In this document: one piece after another, positions 42,436-55,990 of the stretch
How the letters are laid out: each line of letters begins with the position of its first letter
How positions within the stretch are numbered: position 1 is the stretch's first letter
Source of the DNA: Tilletiopsis washingtonensis
Lineage: Eukaryota > Basidiomycota > Exobasidiomycetes > Entylomatales
DNA length: 64,000 bases
Assembly: GCF_003144115.1 (NCBI RefSeq)
Contig: NW_020312014.1
Span: forward strand, 346,620 to 410,619
Direction: 5' to 3'
Notes under the pieces: model-generated
Database searches by the model: none
What the model was told of the DNA's origin: nothing
What the model saw: the letters and a program-made list of their open reading frames with translations, nothing else
Translations under genes and position numbers: made by a program

Positions 42436-45400
42436 ATGACCGGGGCGCTTGCGCGGCGGAGCGCCAGCGGTGCGGGCGGCTCGTGACCCGGCGGGCAGGC
42501 GCAGGGCAGAGGCGGACGCGGGCACTCCACGCGGCCGCGCTCGTCTCGCACGGCGTCGCCGCCGCGCGTCGAGCCGTCAGCGCGAGCCGCGACACCCTCT
42601 TCCGCTCGCACCACCCTCACCCTCCCCGCGTCTCCGCTCCGTCTCGCTGCCTGCGCCTGCGCACTGCTCCCCTGCGCAGCACGCAGCCGCCGCGCTTCTC
42701 CTCCTCCTGCGTGCGTGCGCCGTCCGCCGTCCACGCCGCCGCCGCCAGCCGCCGCGCTGCGCAACGCCTCGCAGCCCGCCGCTGCTGCCGCCGTGCTGCC
42801 GCAGCCCAGCCGCCAGCGCAGCACGAGCCACAGCCGCAGCGCCAGCCGCAGCCGCACGCCCCTCTCCGCTGCTCTTGCGGCGACGGTGGCTGCCGAGCTC
42901 CCGGCTGTGCTTGCTGCACACGTGCACTTCCGCCTCGCCTCGCTCGCCGAGCCCGTCTTCCAGCGCACCCTCGACGAGTTCGCTCTCGTGAGTGGCAGCC
43001 GCCGCACCCATCGCCGCCTGGCTTCTGACACGCTGCGCACAGCTCTGCTCTCAGCACGGCGCTGCCTTCCGCGACGACATCCTCGTCCCGGCTGTGCAGC
43101 ACGAGCGTCTGCGCGTCCAGCAGCTCGCTGCCTCGTCCGCCTCGTCCGCACCCGCTCTCGCTGGCGTCGAGGCGCTCCTAGCGCGCCTCAAGCCTCTCGT
43201 CGCCGGCCTCGCCGCGCCTGCACGCCCAGACGTGCCCTCGCTGCCGCGCTCGCAGCTGCCGCCGCCGCCTCCGCAGCAGCAGCAGCCGCGTGCGGGCAGC
43301 AGCGGCGCCCCCGGCCGCGCAGAGCTTGCGGCGCCGGCGCTCAGCATGCACGATGGCTCGGGCGCGCCGCCGGGCATCTCTGGCAACGGCGGCGGCTCGG
43401 CTCCGTCGTCGGCTGCCGTGCTCGAGTCTGCACTTGACGCGCTGAGACAGCGCGCTCCGCGCTCTGGCGACGGCGCCCTCTCTCCGAGCCAGCTCGCCGC
43501 CTTCCTGGTGCCCCTTCTCTCCGACGGCTCGAACGGGTCCGAAGCGCCCCTGCTCGAGCGCCGTCATCGCCGCGCACTTGTGCGCGCTGTGGCCGAGCAT
43601 GTCGGGCCCGAGGGCGTTGCGCAGGTGCTGCCGCAGACCCTGCCGAACGTGCGGTGAGTCAGGCGTCAAGACCACGCCCTGAGCGGCTGACACTGATCTT
43701 CGCTTCTTTCAGCTTCTCGCCGATGCGCAGCGTGGCAGACCTGCTCGCAGACCTCGGCCCCGACGGCGTGCCCAGCGTCGATGTCGCACGCGCCGTGCTG
43801 TCGCGCTTCGGCATGTCCGAGAACGCGCCGCCAGACGAGGGCACCGTGTCGGACATTCTCGGCGGACTGCTGAGCGTCACGCCGGACGAGCTCGAAGGCG
43901 GCATCGCTACGGACTATGCCTGCGTCGTGCGCGCCATCTGCAGCATCGCGCCGCGCTACCTCAATTGGTCGCGCGCCGTGCGCCTGCTCGACGTGCCGGA
44001 AGGCCTGACGCTTGCGCCAGGCTCGAACTGGAACGGCTTCGCCGCAGCGCTGCTGGCCGCTCCTCGTGACGCACAGCAGTCGCCGGCCGTGGCTGGCCTT
44101 TGGGGCGCGTGGGCCCATCGCTTCCGCCAGCTGCAGATCCTTGGCGGCCTTGTGGCCCTGCCGGCCGATGCCTTCTCCTTCCTGGCGCTTCCGGGCCGCC
44201 GCATTGTCTCGGTCGACGACGTGGCTAATGCAAGCCAGACCGTCAAGAGCCTGGCTGCGCAGGTCCAGAACAGCTCGTGGAACTCGCTCGACCTCATCGA
44301 GAGCCTGACGCAGATCGCCGATACCGACGAGCACGACGTGCGGATCGCCGTGACGGAGATCCTCGAGAAGGCCGTCAAGTCGAGCGCGGAGCTCGTGCTC
44401 ATGGCGCTGGTGCAGATTCCGGTGGGTCTCCTTGCCTTGCCTCTCGCGATGCGCTGCTCACCCCTCTCGCCCTCGCGCAGCAACCCTGGACGACGGTGCA
44501 TGCCGAGCTCGCCTCCAAGCTGCTGTCGATGTTCTTCGCCGGGCACCCGTCGCACCAGCTCGTGTTCCTGCGCATCTGGCAGACGAACCGGGGCTACCTG
44601 CTGAACGCGTTCCGCGGCTTCTACGTCGAGAACGCGATGAACATCACGCGCCTGCTCGATGTCGCACAGGACCTCAAGATCCTCGATGCGCTGCTCGACG
44701 CGCGGCCGTTCTACTTTGCGCTCGACGTGGCCGCGCTGGCCTCGCGCCGCGAGTACCTCAACCTTGAGAAGTGGCTGCAGGACAGCATGCAGGCGCACGG
44801 CAGCGTCTTTGTGCGCGCCTGCCTCGAGTTCCTCGACGCCAAGGCCAAGGACGACCTGGCCAAGCAGGACCCGCAGGCCGAGCAGAACTTCATGCCCCTC
44901 ACCGTGCAGACCGTCGCGGTCTTTCTGCGGGTGCTGCGTGCGCATGGAGACAGCCTGAGCGCAGAGGAGATCGACTACTTCAAGGTCGTGCGGAACCTCT
45001 GCCTGCAGCTGCACCCGCGCCTGATGAACCTTGCGCCCGGCGCCGAGGCGCAGGAGCCCGGCCTGCACGTCGTCACCTTCCCGCAGGACATCCACGAAGA
45101 GGTGCGTGTGTGCCGCTGCCCTACTCGCTGCCAGCTGCTGACGCCCTTTCCTGCAGGCGGATTCGTGGTACCGGCAGATGTACGAGGAGGAGATCAGCAT
45201 CAGCGACGTCGTCTCGCTGCTGCAGCGCACCAAGGCGTCGGACGACCCGCGCGACCACCAGATCTTTGCCTGCATGGTGCACACGCTCTTCGACGAGTAC
45301 CGCTGGTTCGACCTCTACTACCCGCCGCGCGAGCTGGCGATGACGGCCGTCGTCTTTGGCTCGCTCATCCAGCACCAGCTGATCGACTACATCCCTCTCG

Positions 45401-48400
45401 GCATCGCCATCCGCTACGTGCTCGACGCGCTGCGCGAGGCGCCCGAGTCGAACATGTTCAAGTTCGGCCTGCAGGCGCTGCTCCGCTTCCAGGACCGCCT
45501 GCCAGAGTGGCCGCAGCTCGGCCAGGCGCTCCTGGCGCTGCCGCACGTGCAGCAGTCGCACCCAGACATCGCGCGCATGGTGCGCGCGGCAATGTCCGGC
45601 CAGGCTCCGCAGCAGCAGCAGAACGGCGGCGGCGACGGACGCGAGCTGTCGGCGGCGCCCGAGGAGGAGAAGGTGCCCTTCACGGCGCTGAACGTCGACC
45701 CCATCCTCGACGCCGAGGAGCAGCGCGAGCCGGCCGAGGACACGTCGGACCGCATCCTCTTCCTCCTGAACAATCTGTCGCCCAGCAACCTGGACGCGAA
45801 GCTGGTCGAAGCTCGTCGTCTGATCACGCCCGACCTGCACCACTGGTTCAGTTCGTACCTCGTGCTGCAGCGCGTGTCGATCGAGCCGAACAACCACGGC
45901 CTCTACACGCAGTTCCTCGATGGCCTGGATGCTGCGACGCTGCTGCACCACGTGCTGCACGAGACGTTCGTCAAGGTCAAGGCGCTGCTCAACTCGGACA
46001 AGACGGTGCAGTCGACGACGGAGCGCACGCTGCTCAAGAACCTCGGCTCCTGGCTCGGCGGCCTGACGCTCGCGCGCAACAAGCCTGTGCGCCATCGCAA
46101 CATTGCCTTCAAGGAGCTGCTCATCCAGGGCTACGACAGCAACCGCCTCATCGTCGCCATTCCGTTCGTCTGCAAGGTCCTGGAGCAGTGCGCGCGCTCG
46201 ACGGTCTTTGTGCCGCCGAACCCGTGGCTCATGGCGGTGCTGCGCCTGCTCGTGGAGCTCTACCACTACGCCGAGCTCAAGCTGAACCTCAAGTTCGAGA
46301 TCGAGGTGCTGTGCAAGAGCCTGAGCATCGACCTCAAGCAGGTGCAGGCCACGACGATCCTGCGCAACCGTCCGCAGGAGCTGGCAGCCGCTGCCGCCGC
46401 CGCGCAGCAGGCGCAGCTTCAGCAGCAGCAGCAACAGCAGCAGCAACTCCAGCAGCAGCAACAGCAGCAGCAGCAGGCCCAGCACGCTGCGCACCAGCAG
46501 GCTCAGCAGCAGGCGCAGGCTGCCGCGCAGGCCGCAGCGCAGCAGCAGCACCAGCAACAGCAGATGCAGCAACAGCAGCAGATGCAGCAGCAGCAACAGC
46601 AGCAGCAGTTCCCGCAGCAGCACGCGCACCAGCAGCAGCTCGCGCAGCAGGCCTCGCACGGACAGATGGGCCAGCACCAGCAGCAGAGCGGCGCTGGCGG
46701 CCTTGCGCACGACCTCGAGCGTCTGTCGATGGGCGCCGGCGGCGCGGGCTACGGGCCCGGCGCCGCTCAGCGCGCTCGCGCTGGCCCGCCGCAGAATGGT
46801 CCGCCGTCCAGCGGCGCTGCGCCGGCGCACGCGTACTCCGACTCGCTGGCGCTGATGCTGCAGAGCCTGGCGCACTACGTGGTCATCAGCCCGCAGCTGA
46901 CGCTGTTCGCGAACAACGCGACGCTCAAGCGCATGGTGTACGTCGCAATCGACCGCGCGATTCGCGAGATCATCGCGCCCGTCGTCGAGCGCTCCGTCAC
47001 GATCGCCTCGATCTCGACGCGCGAGCTCGTCACGAAGGACTTTGCCATGGAGGGCGACGAGGGCAAGATGCGCAAGGGCGCGCACCAGATGGCGCAGAAC
47101 CTCGCCGGCAGCCTGGCGCTCGTGACGTGCAAGGAGCCGCTGCGCATCAGCATGGTGACGCACGCGCGCACGCTCTTCCTCCAGAGCGGCTTCACGGAGC
47201 AGACGCTGCCGGAGCAGGCGCTCGTCGTCATCATGGGCGACAACCTGGAGCTGGCCTGCTCGGTGATCGAGCGTGCCGCCATGGAGAAGGCGCTGCCCGA
47301 GGTCGACGAAGGACTGGCCAGTGCCTTTGCCAGCCGCCGCGACCACCGCGCGCGCGGCAGAGGCTACTACTGGGACAGCCAGGCGCTCACGACGTCGCAG
47401 TATGCCGCCACGCTGCCCGATCTGCTGCGTCTCAAGCCCGATGGCCTGCAGCCCCAGCAGCTGCGCGTGTACGAGGACTTTGGCAAGATCCCGCGCGCGG
47501 CACCGGCCGGCCTGCTCGGCAGCGACGGCGAGCGTGGCGCTGCCGCCGCGCCGCCTGGCATCGCCGGTGCTGATGGCTACCCTGCCTCGGCGGGCGGCGC
47601 TCCTCCGGGCGGCCTCCTCGAGAGTGGCTCGCTGAGTGCGCAGCAGAGTCTCGAGAAGTTCTCGCAGTGCCTTGCGGACCTCGAGCGCCTCTTGCAGCAG
47701 GCTGGGCCCGATGCATCGATCGCCACGCTGTCGCCCGAGGACGACCTGCGCCTCGTCGTGCGCCAGGTGCCCATGCTGGCGGCCGCGTCGGTGAGCCGCG
47801 ACGAGACGGCCCTGGCCTTCTCACAGAAGGTCGTGCAGCTGCTGTACAAGAGCGAGACGGCCATCGCGCGCGACATCTTCACGATCCTGCTCGAGCGCCT
47901 GTGCGAGGTGTCGATCAAGGTCGCCAAGGAGGTCACCGCCTGGCTCATCTACGCCGAGGACGAGCGCAAGTTCAACGTGCCCGTCACCGTCGGCCTCATC
48001 CGCGCTGGCCTGATCAACATCGTCGAGCAGGACATGCAGCTGTCCAAGTTCATCGCGCGCGACCTGCGCCCCAGCGTCGTCGACTTTGCCGCGCGTCTGG
48101 CGCTCGAGTGCCTGCGCGAGCCGGCCTGCGCCACGCGCGGCCAGCTCGTGCACACCATCGAGGCGCTGCGCCGCGCCTCGCGCAGCGGCAAGGCCACCGA
48201 TGCCGCCGGCCACTTCCTCGCGGAGCTCGAGGACGGCCAGCTGAGCCAGGCAAAGACGGACATTGGCAACTCTGCCCTGCGCGAGCAGCTCGCATACTGC
48301 TTCGCCGAGTGGGTGCGCCTCTTCCAGCAGTCGCCCAACGCCGAGAAGAGCTTCATCGACTTTGTGACGCAGCTGCAGCAGCAGGGCATCCTCAAGGGCG

Positions 48401-50083
48401 AGGAGATCTCGTCGATGTTCTTCCGCGTGTGCGCCGAGGTCGGCGTGGACAGCTACATCAAGCAGAAGGCCGTCGGCGGCTCGCTCGCCACGGGCATCTT
48501 CAGCCCGATCGACGCCTTCTCGAAGCTCATCGTGCTCATGATCAAGTACCACGCCGATCCCACGGGCGCCAACAACGAGCAGGCCAAGGTGCACTACCTG
48601 ACCAAGATCCTCTCGATTGTCGTCCTTGTGCTCGCGCAGTCGCACGAGGAGCTCGGCCCGCACTTCCAGCAGAAGCCCTTCTTCCGCCTCTTCAGCAGCC
48701 TGCTGCACGACCTGCACCTGGCCGAGTCGAGCCTGCACCTGACGTACTTCCAGGCGCTGCTGGCCATCAGCAACACGCTCAACACGCTGCAGCCGAGCTT
48801 CTTCCCGAGCTTCACCTTCTCGTGGATGAGCCTGATGTCGCACCGGCTCTTCATGCCCAAGCTGCTCGGTGCGCCCGAGCTCGTCGGCAGCACGGCGCGC
48901 CAGGAGGGCTGGTCGGCGTTCCACCGCCTCTTTGCCAGCCTGCTGCGCTTCCTTGCGCCGTTCCTGCGCACGGCCGAGCTGCGCGACACGTCGCGCAGCC
49001 TGTACCGCGGCACGCTGCGCATCCTGCTGGTGCTGCTGCACGACTTCCCGGAGTTCCTCTGCAACTACCACCACAGCCTCTGCGACATCATCCCGCCGTC
49101 GTGCATCCAGCTGCGCAACCTCGTGCTCTCGGCGTTCCCGTCGCGGCAGCACCGCCTGCCCGACCCGTTCACGCCCAACCTCAAAATCGACCGCCTGCCC
49201 GAGATCAGCCAGGCGCCCGTCATCCTGTCCGACTACGTCTCGGCTCTCGAGCAGCCGCAGCAGGCGCCGCTCTTTGCCGGCGCGCAGCCGAGCGGCGGCA
49301 GCGGCGGCAGCCCGGCGTTCAAGGCGGCGCTCGACGCGTACCTGCGCGACCGTGCCCCTGCCTCGTTCCTCACGAGCCTGAAGGACGCCGTCGTTAGCCC
49401 AGCCAACGCTGCGCGCGAGATTGACTACGCGCGCGGCGAGTCGCGCTACGATGTCACGTTCATCAACGCCCTCGTGCTCTACGTCGGCATCGCGGCGATC
49501 CAGCGAGACGGCCTGCTCAACGGCAACGCGCAGGTCGACGTGGGCATCGACGTGTTCCAGCAGCTCCTCGACGACCTGGATGCGGAAGGTGAGCCCAGCG
49601 CGTGGCGCCTGCACCGCAGCCGAATCTTTGCTCACTCCACGTCCCACAGGTCGCTACCTGCTGCTCACGGCTGCGGCGAACCAGCTGCGATACCCCAACA
49701 GCCACTCGGCGTACTTTAGCTACCTGCTGCTGTACCTCTACGGCGAGGGTCACGAGGGTGACGCCTCGACGAAGGAGCAGATCACGCGCGTGCTGCTGGA
49801 GCGCCTCATCGTCAACCGCCCGCACCCGTGGGCGCTGCTGCTGACGACGTTCGAGCTGCTGCGCAACCGCCGCTACATCCTGCCCAAGGCACCGGCAGAG
49901 ATCGAGCGCCTGCTCTCGCACATGAAGGCCGGCCTCGTCTCGGGCGCCACGGACAGCGGAGCGCCTGGCGGCCCGACGGAGGGCGGCGCCTCGAGCCCGG
50001 GCTCGCAGCACATGCTCGCTGCGAACTTTGCTGCAGACGCCAACGCGGCGCACCTGCAGCACGAGCTGCGCAACGGCGCCTAG
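42436..50083 (+). CDS. NOT1: CCR4-NOT complex scaffold subunit NOT1
   Basis: Central scaffold of the deadenylase complex, about 2,350 residues. Blocks include [20 protein letters not shown] and [20 protein letters not shown] near residue 500, the MIF4G-type region that binds Caf1, a polyglutamine insertion, [20 protein letters not shown] and [19 protein letters not shown] (CAF40-binding domain), and the C-terminal NOT1 superfamily domain ([54 protein letters not shown]). The splice sites from the donor after 42990 onward are clear; most of the protein is one exon of 4.4 kb. The 5' end is unsettled: the first coding exon has no in-frame ATG after the stop at 42484. The ATG at 42436 can be joined in frame by a weak 111-nt intron and is used here only provisionally. 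Confidence 0.9.
46405..46686 (+). repeat. CAG/CAA repeat coding polyglutamine in NOT1
   Basis: About 280 nt of mixed CAG and CAA codons with interspersed Ala, His, Leu and Met codons. It lies between the MIF4G region and the CAF40-binding domain, in frame. The mix of codons argues for an old, stabilised tract. Confidence 0.9.
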
Positions 50084-50481
50084 ACGCGCGCTCCTTGCGG
50101 CCGAGCCTCTTCTTCCGATGATCCCGGCCGGCTCTGTTCTCCATATTCAAGCCACGCATCTTGCAACAAACAACGTCTCGGGGCGATCGCGGTCACTCGT
50201 CATCCAATGGTCAATGCTCGCCGCGCTCTCTCTCTCTCCTCTTCCTCACCCTCCCACGTAGCACTTTCTTGCCATTAATGGCCCCGTACCACCACCGCGA
50301 CGCAGCTAGTTGTCCCCCTTGGCCCCCCCTGCGCTGTCGCTGCAGCGTCATGTCCCCCTTTCAGTCCCGATCTACCCTGCCTCCCTCCTGCTCCTACAAG
50401 TATGCAATGCCCCGACGCGTGGTGTGCGGCGCGAGTGTGCAAGCCCTGACCTCACACGGTGCAAGCGGTGACGATTGTGCA
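50084..50481. other. convergent 3' intergenic region
   Basis: 398 nt between NOT1 (+) and the GH5 gene (-). It has a CT-rich stretch near 50225-50250 and no gene. Confidence 0.4.
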
Positions 50482-53400
50482 TTAGAGCTCTTGGTGCTCC
50501 CAGAAGCGGCGGCGCTCCGTCGTCTTCTCGATCTCGCTCGAGATGAGCCACAGCGTGCCGAGCAGCACGAGCCACATGGCGGCGGCGACGATGCCGAGCA
50601 CGAGCCAGTCCGCGAAGCCGAGGCGGTTGTACCAGCGGCCTGGCGGCGGCGGCGGGTTCATGCCGCGCACGATGAGGACGTGCGCGACGTTGAGGCGCAG
50701 GTCGGCGTGCTGGATGAACAGCGACTGGCGCTGCAGGAGGACGAGGTCAGCCAGGGTACCATCTTCTTGCTCCTTGCTTCGAACGCACCGCGCTGTCATA
50801 CGTCCACTCGCCGTCGGTGAGCATCACCGAGACGTCCTGATTCTCGAACCAGAAGCGCGGCATGTACACCTCGGTGATGCGCGCGAGCTCCGTCTCCTTC
50901 TCGCCGGGCTCGCCGGCGTTCTTCCAGCGCATCTTGAACATGAGCTGCTGCGGGTCCCACTCGCTGCTCAGCGGCACGCCGGCGACCTTCACTGCATATG
51001 GGCGCTGCGTATCTCGCGGGTCAGTGAGAGGAGCTACACAGGCCCGGGCAACACGCACGATGATCGCGTCGAGACAGCGGCCGCCGTGATACAGCTTATC
51101 GTCCTGCAAGTGGTTCTGCGTGTCGAGAGCTTCCGCATCGGAGGAGCAGTTGACGCTGAAGTCTTCGCTGAGCCAGTTATCGCTGCGAGGGGGTCAGCGC
51201 GCGTCTCGCACAATTCGATGAGCCACAACTGACCCGTGCTCCACGGTGTTGTCCGGATTGTAGTTCCAGAGCGTGTAGCCGAGGCCGTTCTTTTCCATCT
51301 GCAGCAGCCGCCATGAGCAATGCGTAAAAGCGAAGACTGCAGCACACGCACCGCTTCCACGAGCGCAAACATGAGCTGCGCCTGCTTCTCGTAGTTGCCC
51401 GTCAGGAACGCCTTGCGGTTGTTGATGTCGAACGGCACGCCAACCTCGCCGATCAGCACTGGCACGTCGCCGAGCGAGAGCTGAGCGTTGCTGACGATGT
51501 TGCGCAGCTGCAGGAGGTAGCTGAACGGCACGTCAGCCTCTGCAGAGGGGATGCGACATCTCGACGGCTGCTCACTTCTTGCGCAGGCCCTCGACGCCGA
51601 AGTACAAAGCGCGCAGGATGAACATGCCCTGCTTCAGGTGTCAGCGGCAGCTCGCTCGTCCTCGGCAGAGCAACAGCGACTCACGCGGCTCGCGCCCTGC
51701 ACGTTGACCGAGTACCACGAGTACGACTTCTGGAACAAGACCTGGCGCAGGCGGACGAGGTGTCAGCGCTCGTTGGGGCACTGCCTGGGCATGTGGCTCA
51801 CGTTCAGGTCGTAGAAGTGAGGCGCATAGACAAAGTGTTCTGGCCGCTTGGTCTCGATGTGTGTCTGCGTCGCGTAGGCTTGACTGCGGCTGGCCTCCTC
51901 GAATGCCCGCTTCTCCTCATCTGAGAAGCTGTCAATCGCCTCGGCAGCGGGCCACGGCGGATGGAACTCGTTCGGGATGGGCTCGGCAAAGACGAGCAAG
52001 TGAGGGTGCCGTTTCCGCATTCTTCAAGAGCGGTGTCAGGCTGCACGGCCCAGACGCCCTCGCATGCTAACTCACCGGCGGGTGAACTTGTCCACGAACG
52101 GCGCCCAGCAGTGGCGGTACCACTCAATCTCCTCACCAGTGCCGCCCTGTGCCGGTGGCCGCGGGTCGCGGTGGAAGAAGTTTTCCTGCAGCACGACCGG
52201 CGAGCTGCGGTCCTTGTCCCATGCCCAGGCGCCGTGCGCTGCCCAGACACAGCCGCCGAGCCCGCCCTTTCGTGCGTCTGACAGCCACGCGCTCCGTCCT
52301 TTCGGGTCGATCAGCGAGGCGTGTGTCTTGCGTGTCGGGAACGGGAACGACTTGACGTAGCTGAGTCCAGAGCATGAGACTTGAGCCTGAAGCGCGATGC
52401 ATGCCACTCACAAGGGCACCTCCTGCGCATGTCCTGTGCCGAGCGCCAGAGACTGCAAGAGCGATGGGTAGTGGCCCACATGGAGGTCTGTTTCGTCTGG
52501 AAGCGTGGAGTCAGCTAGGCGCGCGGCACCGCAGCTGCTCGTGCTCACACTTCCAGCCGTGCCAGCCGTGCAGGCCAATCAGACCTCGATGTGGCTCGTT
52601 CATGACCTGCGCAGTCGCCGGTGAGCAACGTCGCGCAATAGCAAGCGCGAGAGAGCTCACATCAAAGCCAACGCACGCCGCCTTGCCGCCCAGTCGATCC
52701 GCCAGCAGGCCGAAGGCATCAAGGTAGGCGTCCTGCAGGAACTCCTGAATCGAGACTTCCTCCTTGTCGCCGGTCTCTGGGTGTTGCCGCGTGACGCGCA
52801 GCTTCCACGCCAGCATGGAGCCCGCCCAAAAGAGCGTGGCCATGCTCGACGCCGCGAGTTTCTGGTAGCCGCTGAGAAGCACGGCGCGTCAGCGATGCAG
52901 GAGCTGCACAATCCGGCGGTGCACGCACGAAGGCCAGACGAAGGGGCCGGAAGGCTCCTCTCTGCCCTTGCCTGCCCGGCTAGGCTGAATTTTCTCCACC
53001 TCCTGGCTCGCGACCGAGTGCACGTAGGCCGCGCCCGTGTCCTTGAAGGCGCTAATGTCCAGGCCCGCAGTGGCGAAGGTCTGTCCATCTGTCAGCTCAG
53101 CAGCTGCTGGAGAACGAGCAAGTGCCACTCACCCAGCCCGGCGCTCCGCTGCCTCCCGAGAAGCGGCTCCACACATCCTGGTGCGCGCACACGACGACCT
53201 TGAGGCCGTGCTCGTCGCACAGCTCGAGCAAACGCTCCAGGTACTCGACATACTCGAGGTCGATGTCGGCCGTGCGCGGACCAGCGTGGGCCAGCGCCTC
53301 CCAAGTCACGAGCAGCCGGATGAGCGGATGGCCCCACTCGGCCAGGCGCGCGAGATGCAGCGGCGCATCGGCCAGCGGGAAGGGCCGCCCGACGAAGGAG

Positions 53401-53670
53401 ACACTCTCGTGCTCCCAGAAGGCGGGCGCATACTCGTGTGAGAGCGTGTGCGGGTGTGCCGGCCTGCCAGATGCTCGACTCAGCCAGTGCCGCACGAGCT
53501 GGTCATCGCAGTACTTACTGCTTGGCGCCGCCCGAGACGTTGAAGCCGCGCAGCTGGACAACGCGCCCGTGCGCATCGAGCAGGTGCCGGCCGTGCACGC
53601 GCAGCGACGCATCGCCCAGCGCGGCGGCAGAGAGCGAGGCGGCAGCGTGTGCGGGCGGCTCGAGGACCAT
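50482..53670 (-). CDS. GH5 beta-glucosidase of the sterylglucosidase/endoglycoceramidase-related group
   Basis: Intron-rich gene with a dozen or so exons. Motifs in order: LRGFNVSGGAK, HESVSFVGRPFPLADA, WGHPLIRLLVTWEALAHAGP, LCDEHGLKVVVCAHQDVWSR, MNEPHRGLIGLHGWHGWK (acid/base Glu in NEP), LLVFAEPIPNEFHPPW, YAPHFYDLN, LRKNYLLQLRNIVSNAQ, DVPVLIGEVGVPFD (nucleophile Glu in GEVG) and TGNYEKQAQLMFALVEA. This set is that of fungal EGCrP2/Sgl1-like enzymes, which cleave glucose from sterylglucosides or glucosylceramide. A C-terminal transmembrane helix (LVLGIVAAAMWLVLLGTLWL) suggests membrane attachment. The substrate is inferred from family only. Some middle exon joins were not all checked base by base. 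Confidence 0.85.
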
Positions 53671-54503
53671 GCCGGATGAGCGCTCGATGCGTGGTCGCTG
53701 TGCGATGAGGCGAGGGTGCTGAGGGTGAGAAGGAAGGCGCTGCTCCTCTCGGCGCAGCCATGCAGCTCGGCCGCGCCTCCTGTCTCCACTCTGTTTCACT
53801 CGCGCGGCGTGGGGTCGCGCACCGCACTCCACCATCTCGCCTTCTATTCCGAGGTCACAGCACCCAGCTTGCCAAAGTCTGGCGAAGACGAGCGGGCAGC
53901 GTGCGAGGGTCTGGCGCAAGCATTGCATGGCTGCTCGAGGCGGGCCAGAAGAATGAGAGGCAAAGGCAGGCCCGAGCGCAGCGCGCGCGGCAGGCGGGCG
54001 TGGGAACAACACATGCCTCCGGGGGAGCGGCTTGCCCGACGCCTCTCGCAGCAGCAGCGGCCCTCGCTTGAGCACCCGCCGCCGCCGGTGCTCGGATCGC
54101 GGCAGCGAGATTGCCAGACCCCTCCTGCTGGGCGAGCGAGATGAAGCGGCGCCTGCGATGCGCCCCAGTGCAGCGGGACCCCGGGCGAGAAGATGGAGCT
54201 GCGCCTGCGCCTGCGCCGCTCGGCTTCGCCTGGGCTGCCGCTGCACGCCGCGGTGGCTGGCGCGGCACGCAGGCGCGGCGGCGCGGAGGCTGGCGGCGTG
54301 CCTGCTGTTGTCCGAGGCCGCGCGCCATGCGCGAGCCCCTGGCGGCGCAGAGACGCGTGTTGGTGCTGCTGCTGCTCGCCGTGCCGCCGCTGCTCCGCAT
54401 CCCACTCCCATCACCTCCGCCGTCGTCACTGCTGCGTGTCCGCTCCACGCCTCTCGCCACACTCCTTCTCTCCCCTCTCGCACCCCTCTACGTCGCGCCC
54501 ACC
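53671..54503. promoter_or_regulatory. divergent region GH5 / ARF6-type gene
   Basis: 833 nt between two start codons. Both strands have long chance open frames but no introns or motifs that support a gene. The ARF side ends in a C/T-rich leader. Confidence 0.4.
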
Positions 54504-55647
<1,144 letters not shown>

Positions 55648-55990
55648 CTTATCATTCGTTCTCATGCGTGCCCTGCCGGCGCTGCGTGTGCGCATGCGCG
55701 CGCGCGCGGGGCCGCGGATGGCACTCTTCGCCGTTGCGTCAAGAGCCGCCGCCGGATGGCGCCTAGAAGAAGGCGCGCTCGACTGCTTCCGGCCGGCCCC
55801 GTCACTCTGCCTCTGCTGCTGCGCTCCTTTCGCCTCACTTTCTGTCTCTCTCAGGTGCAAATTATACCAAGCGCTGCTGACGCGGACGGCGACGTGGGTC
55901 ATGATGGCACAACGCGTGTTCTCAGCGGAAGGTGCGGGTACAAATACAGAGGCGGGCATAGGGTATATGTTCGCTCGGGCCGCAGAAAGG
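55648..55990. other. convergent 3' intergenic region
   Basis: 343 nt between the GTPase (+) and dynactin p150 (-). Nothing recognised. Confidence 0.4.

Noticed and set aside
44277-47573. A 1,098-codon open frame overlapping NOT1 in another frame
   Set aside because: It lacks domains and is the GC-driven shadow of the NOT1 exon, whose frame has clear conserved motifs.
45121-49647. Long antisense open frames (741 and 608 codons) opposite NOT1
   Set aside because: Leu/Arg/Glu-rich mirror frames of a high-GC gene; no introns or known motifs.
51530-51590. An apparent frameshift in the GH5 gene after GVEGLRK
   Set aside because: The acceptor TTCAG further on gives LRKNYLLQLRNIV, the family sequence, in frame; no frameshift is needed.
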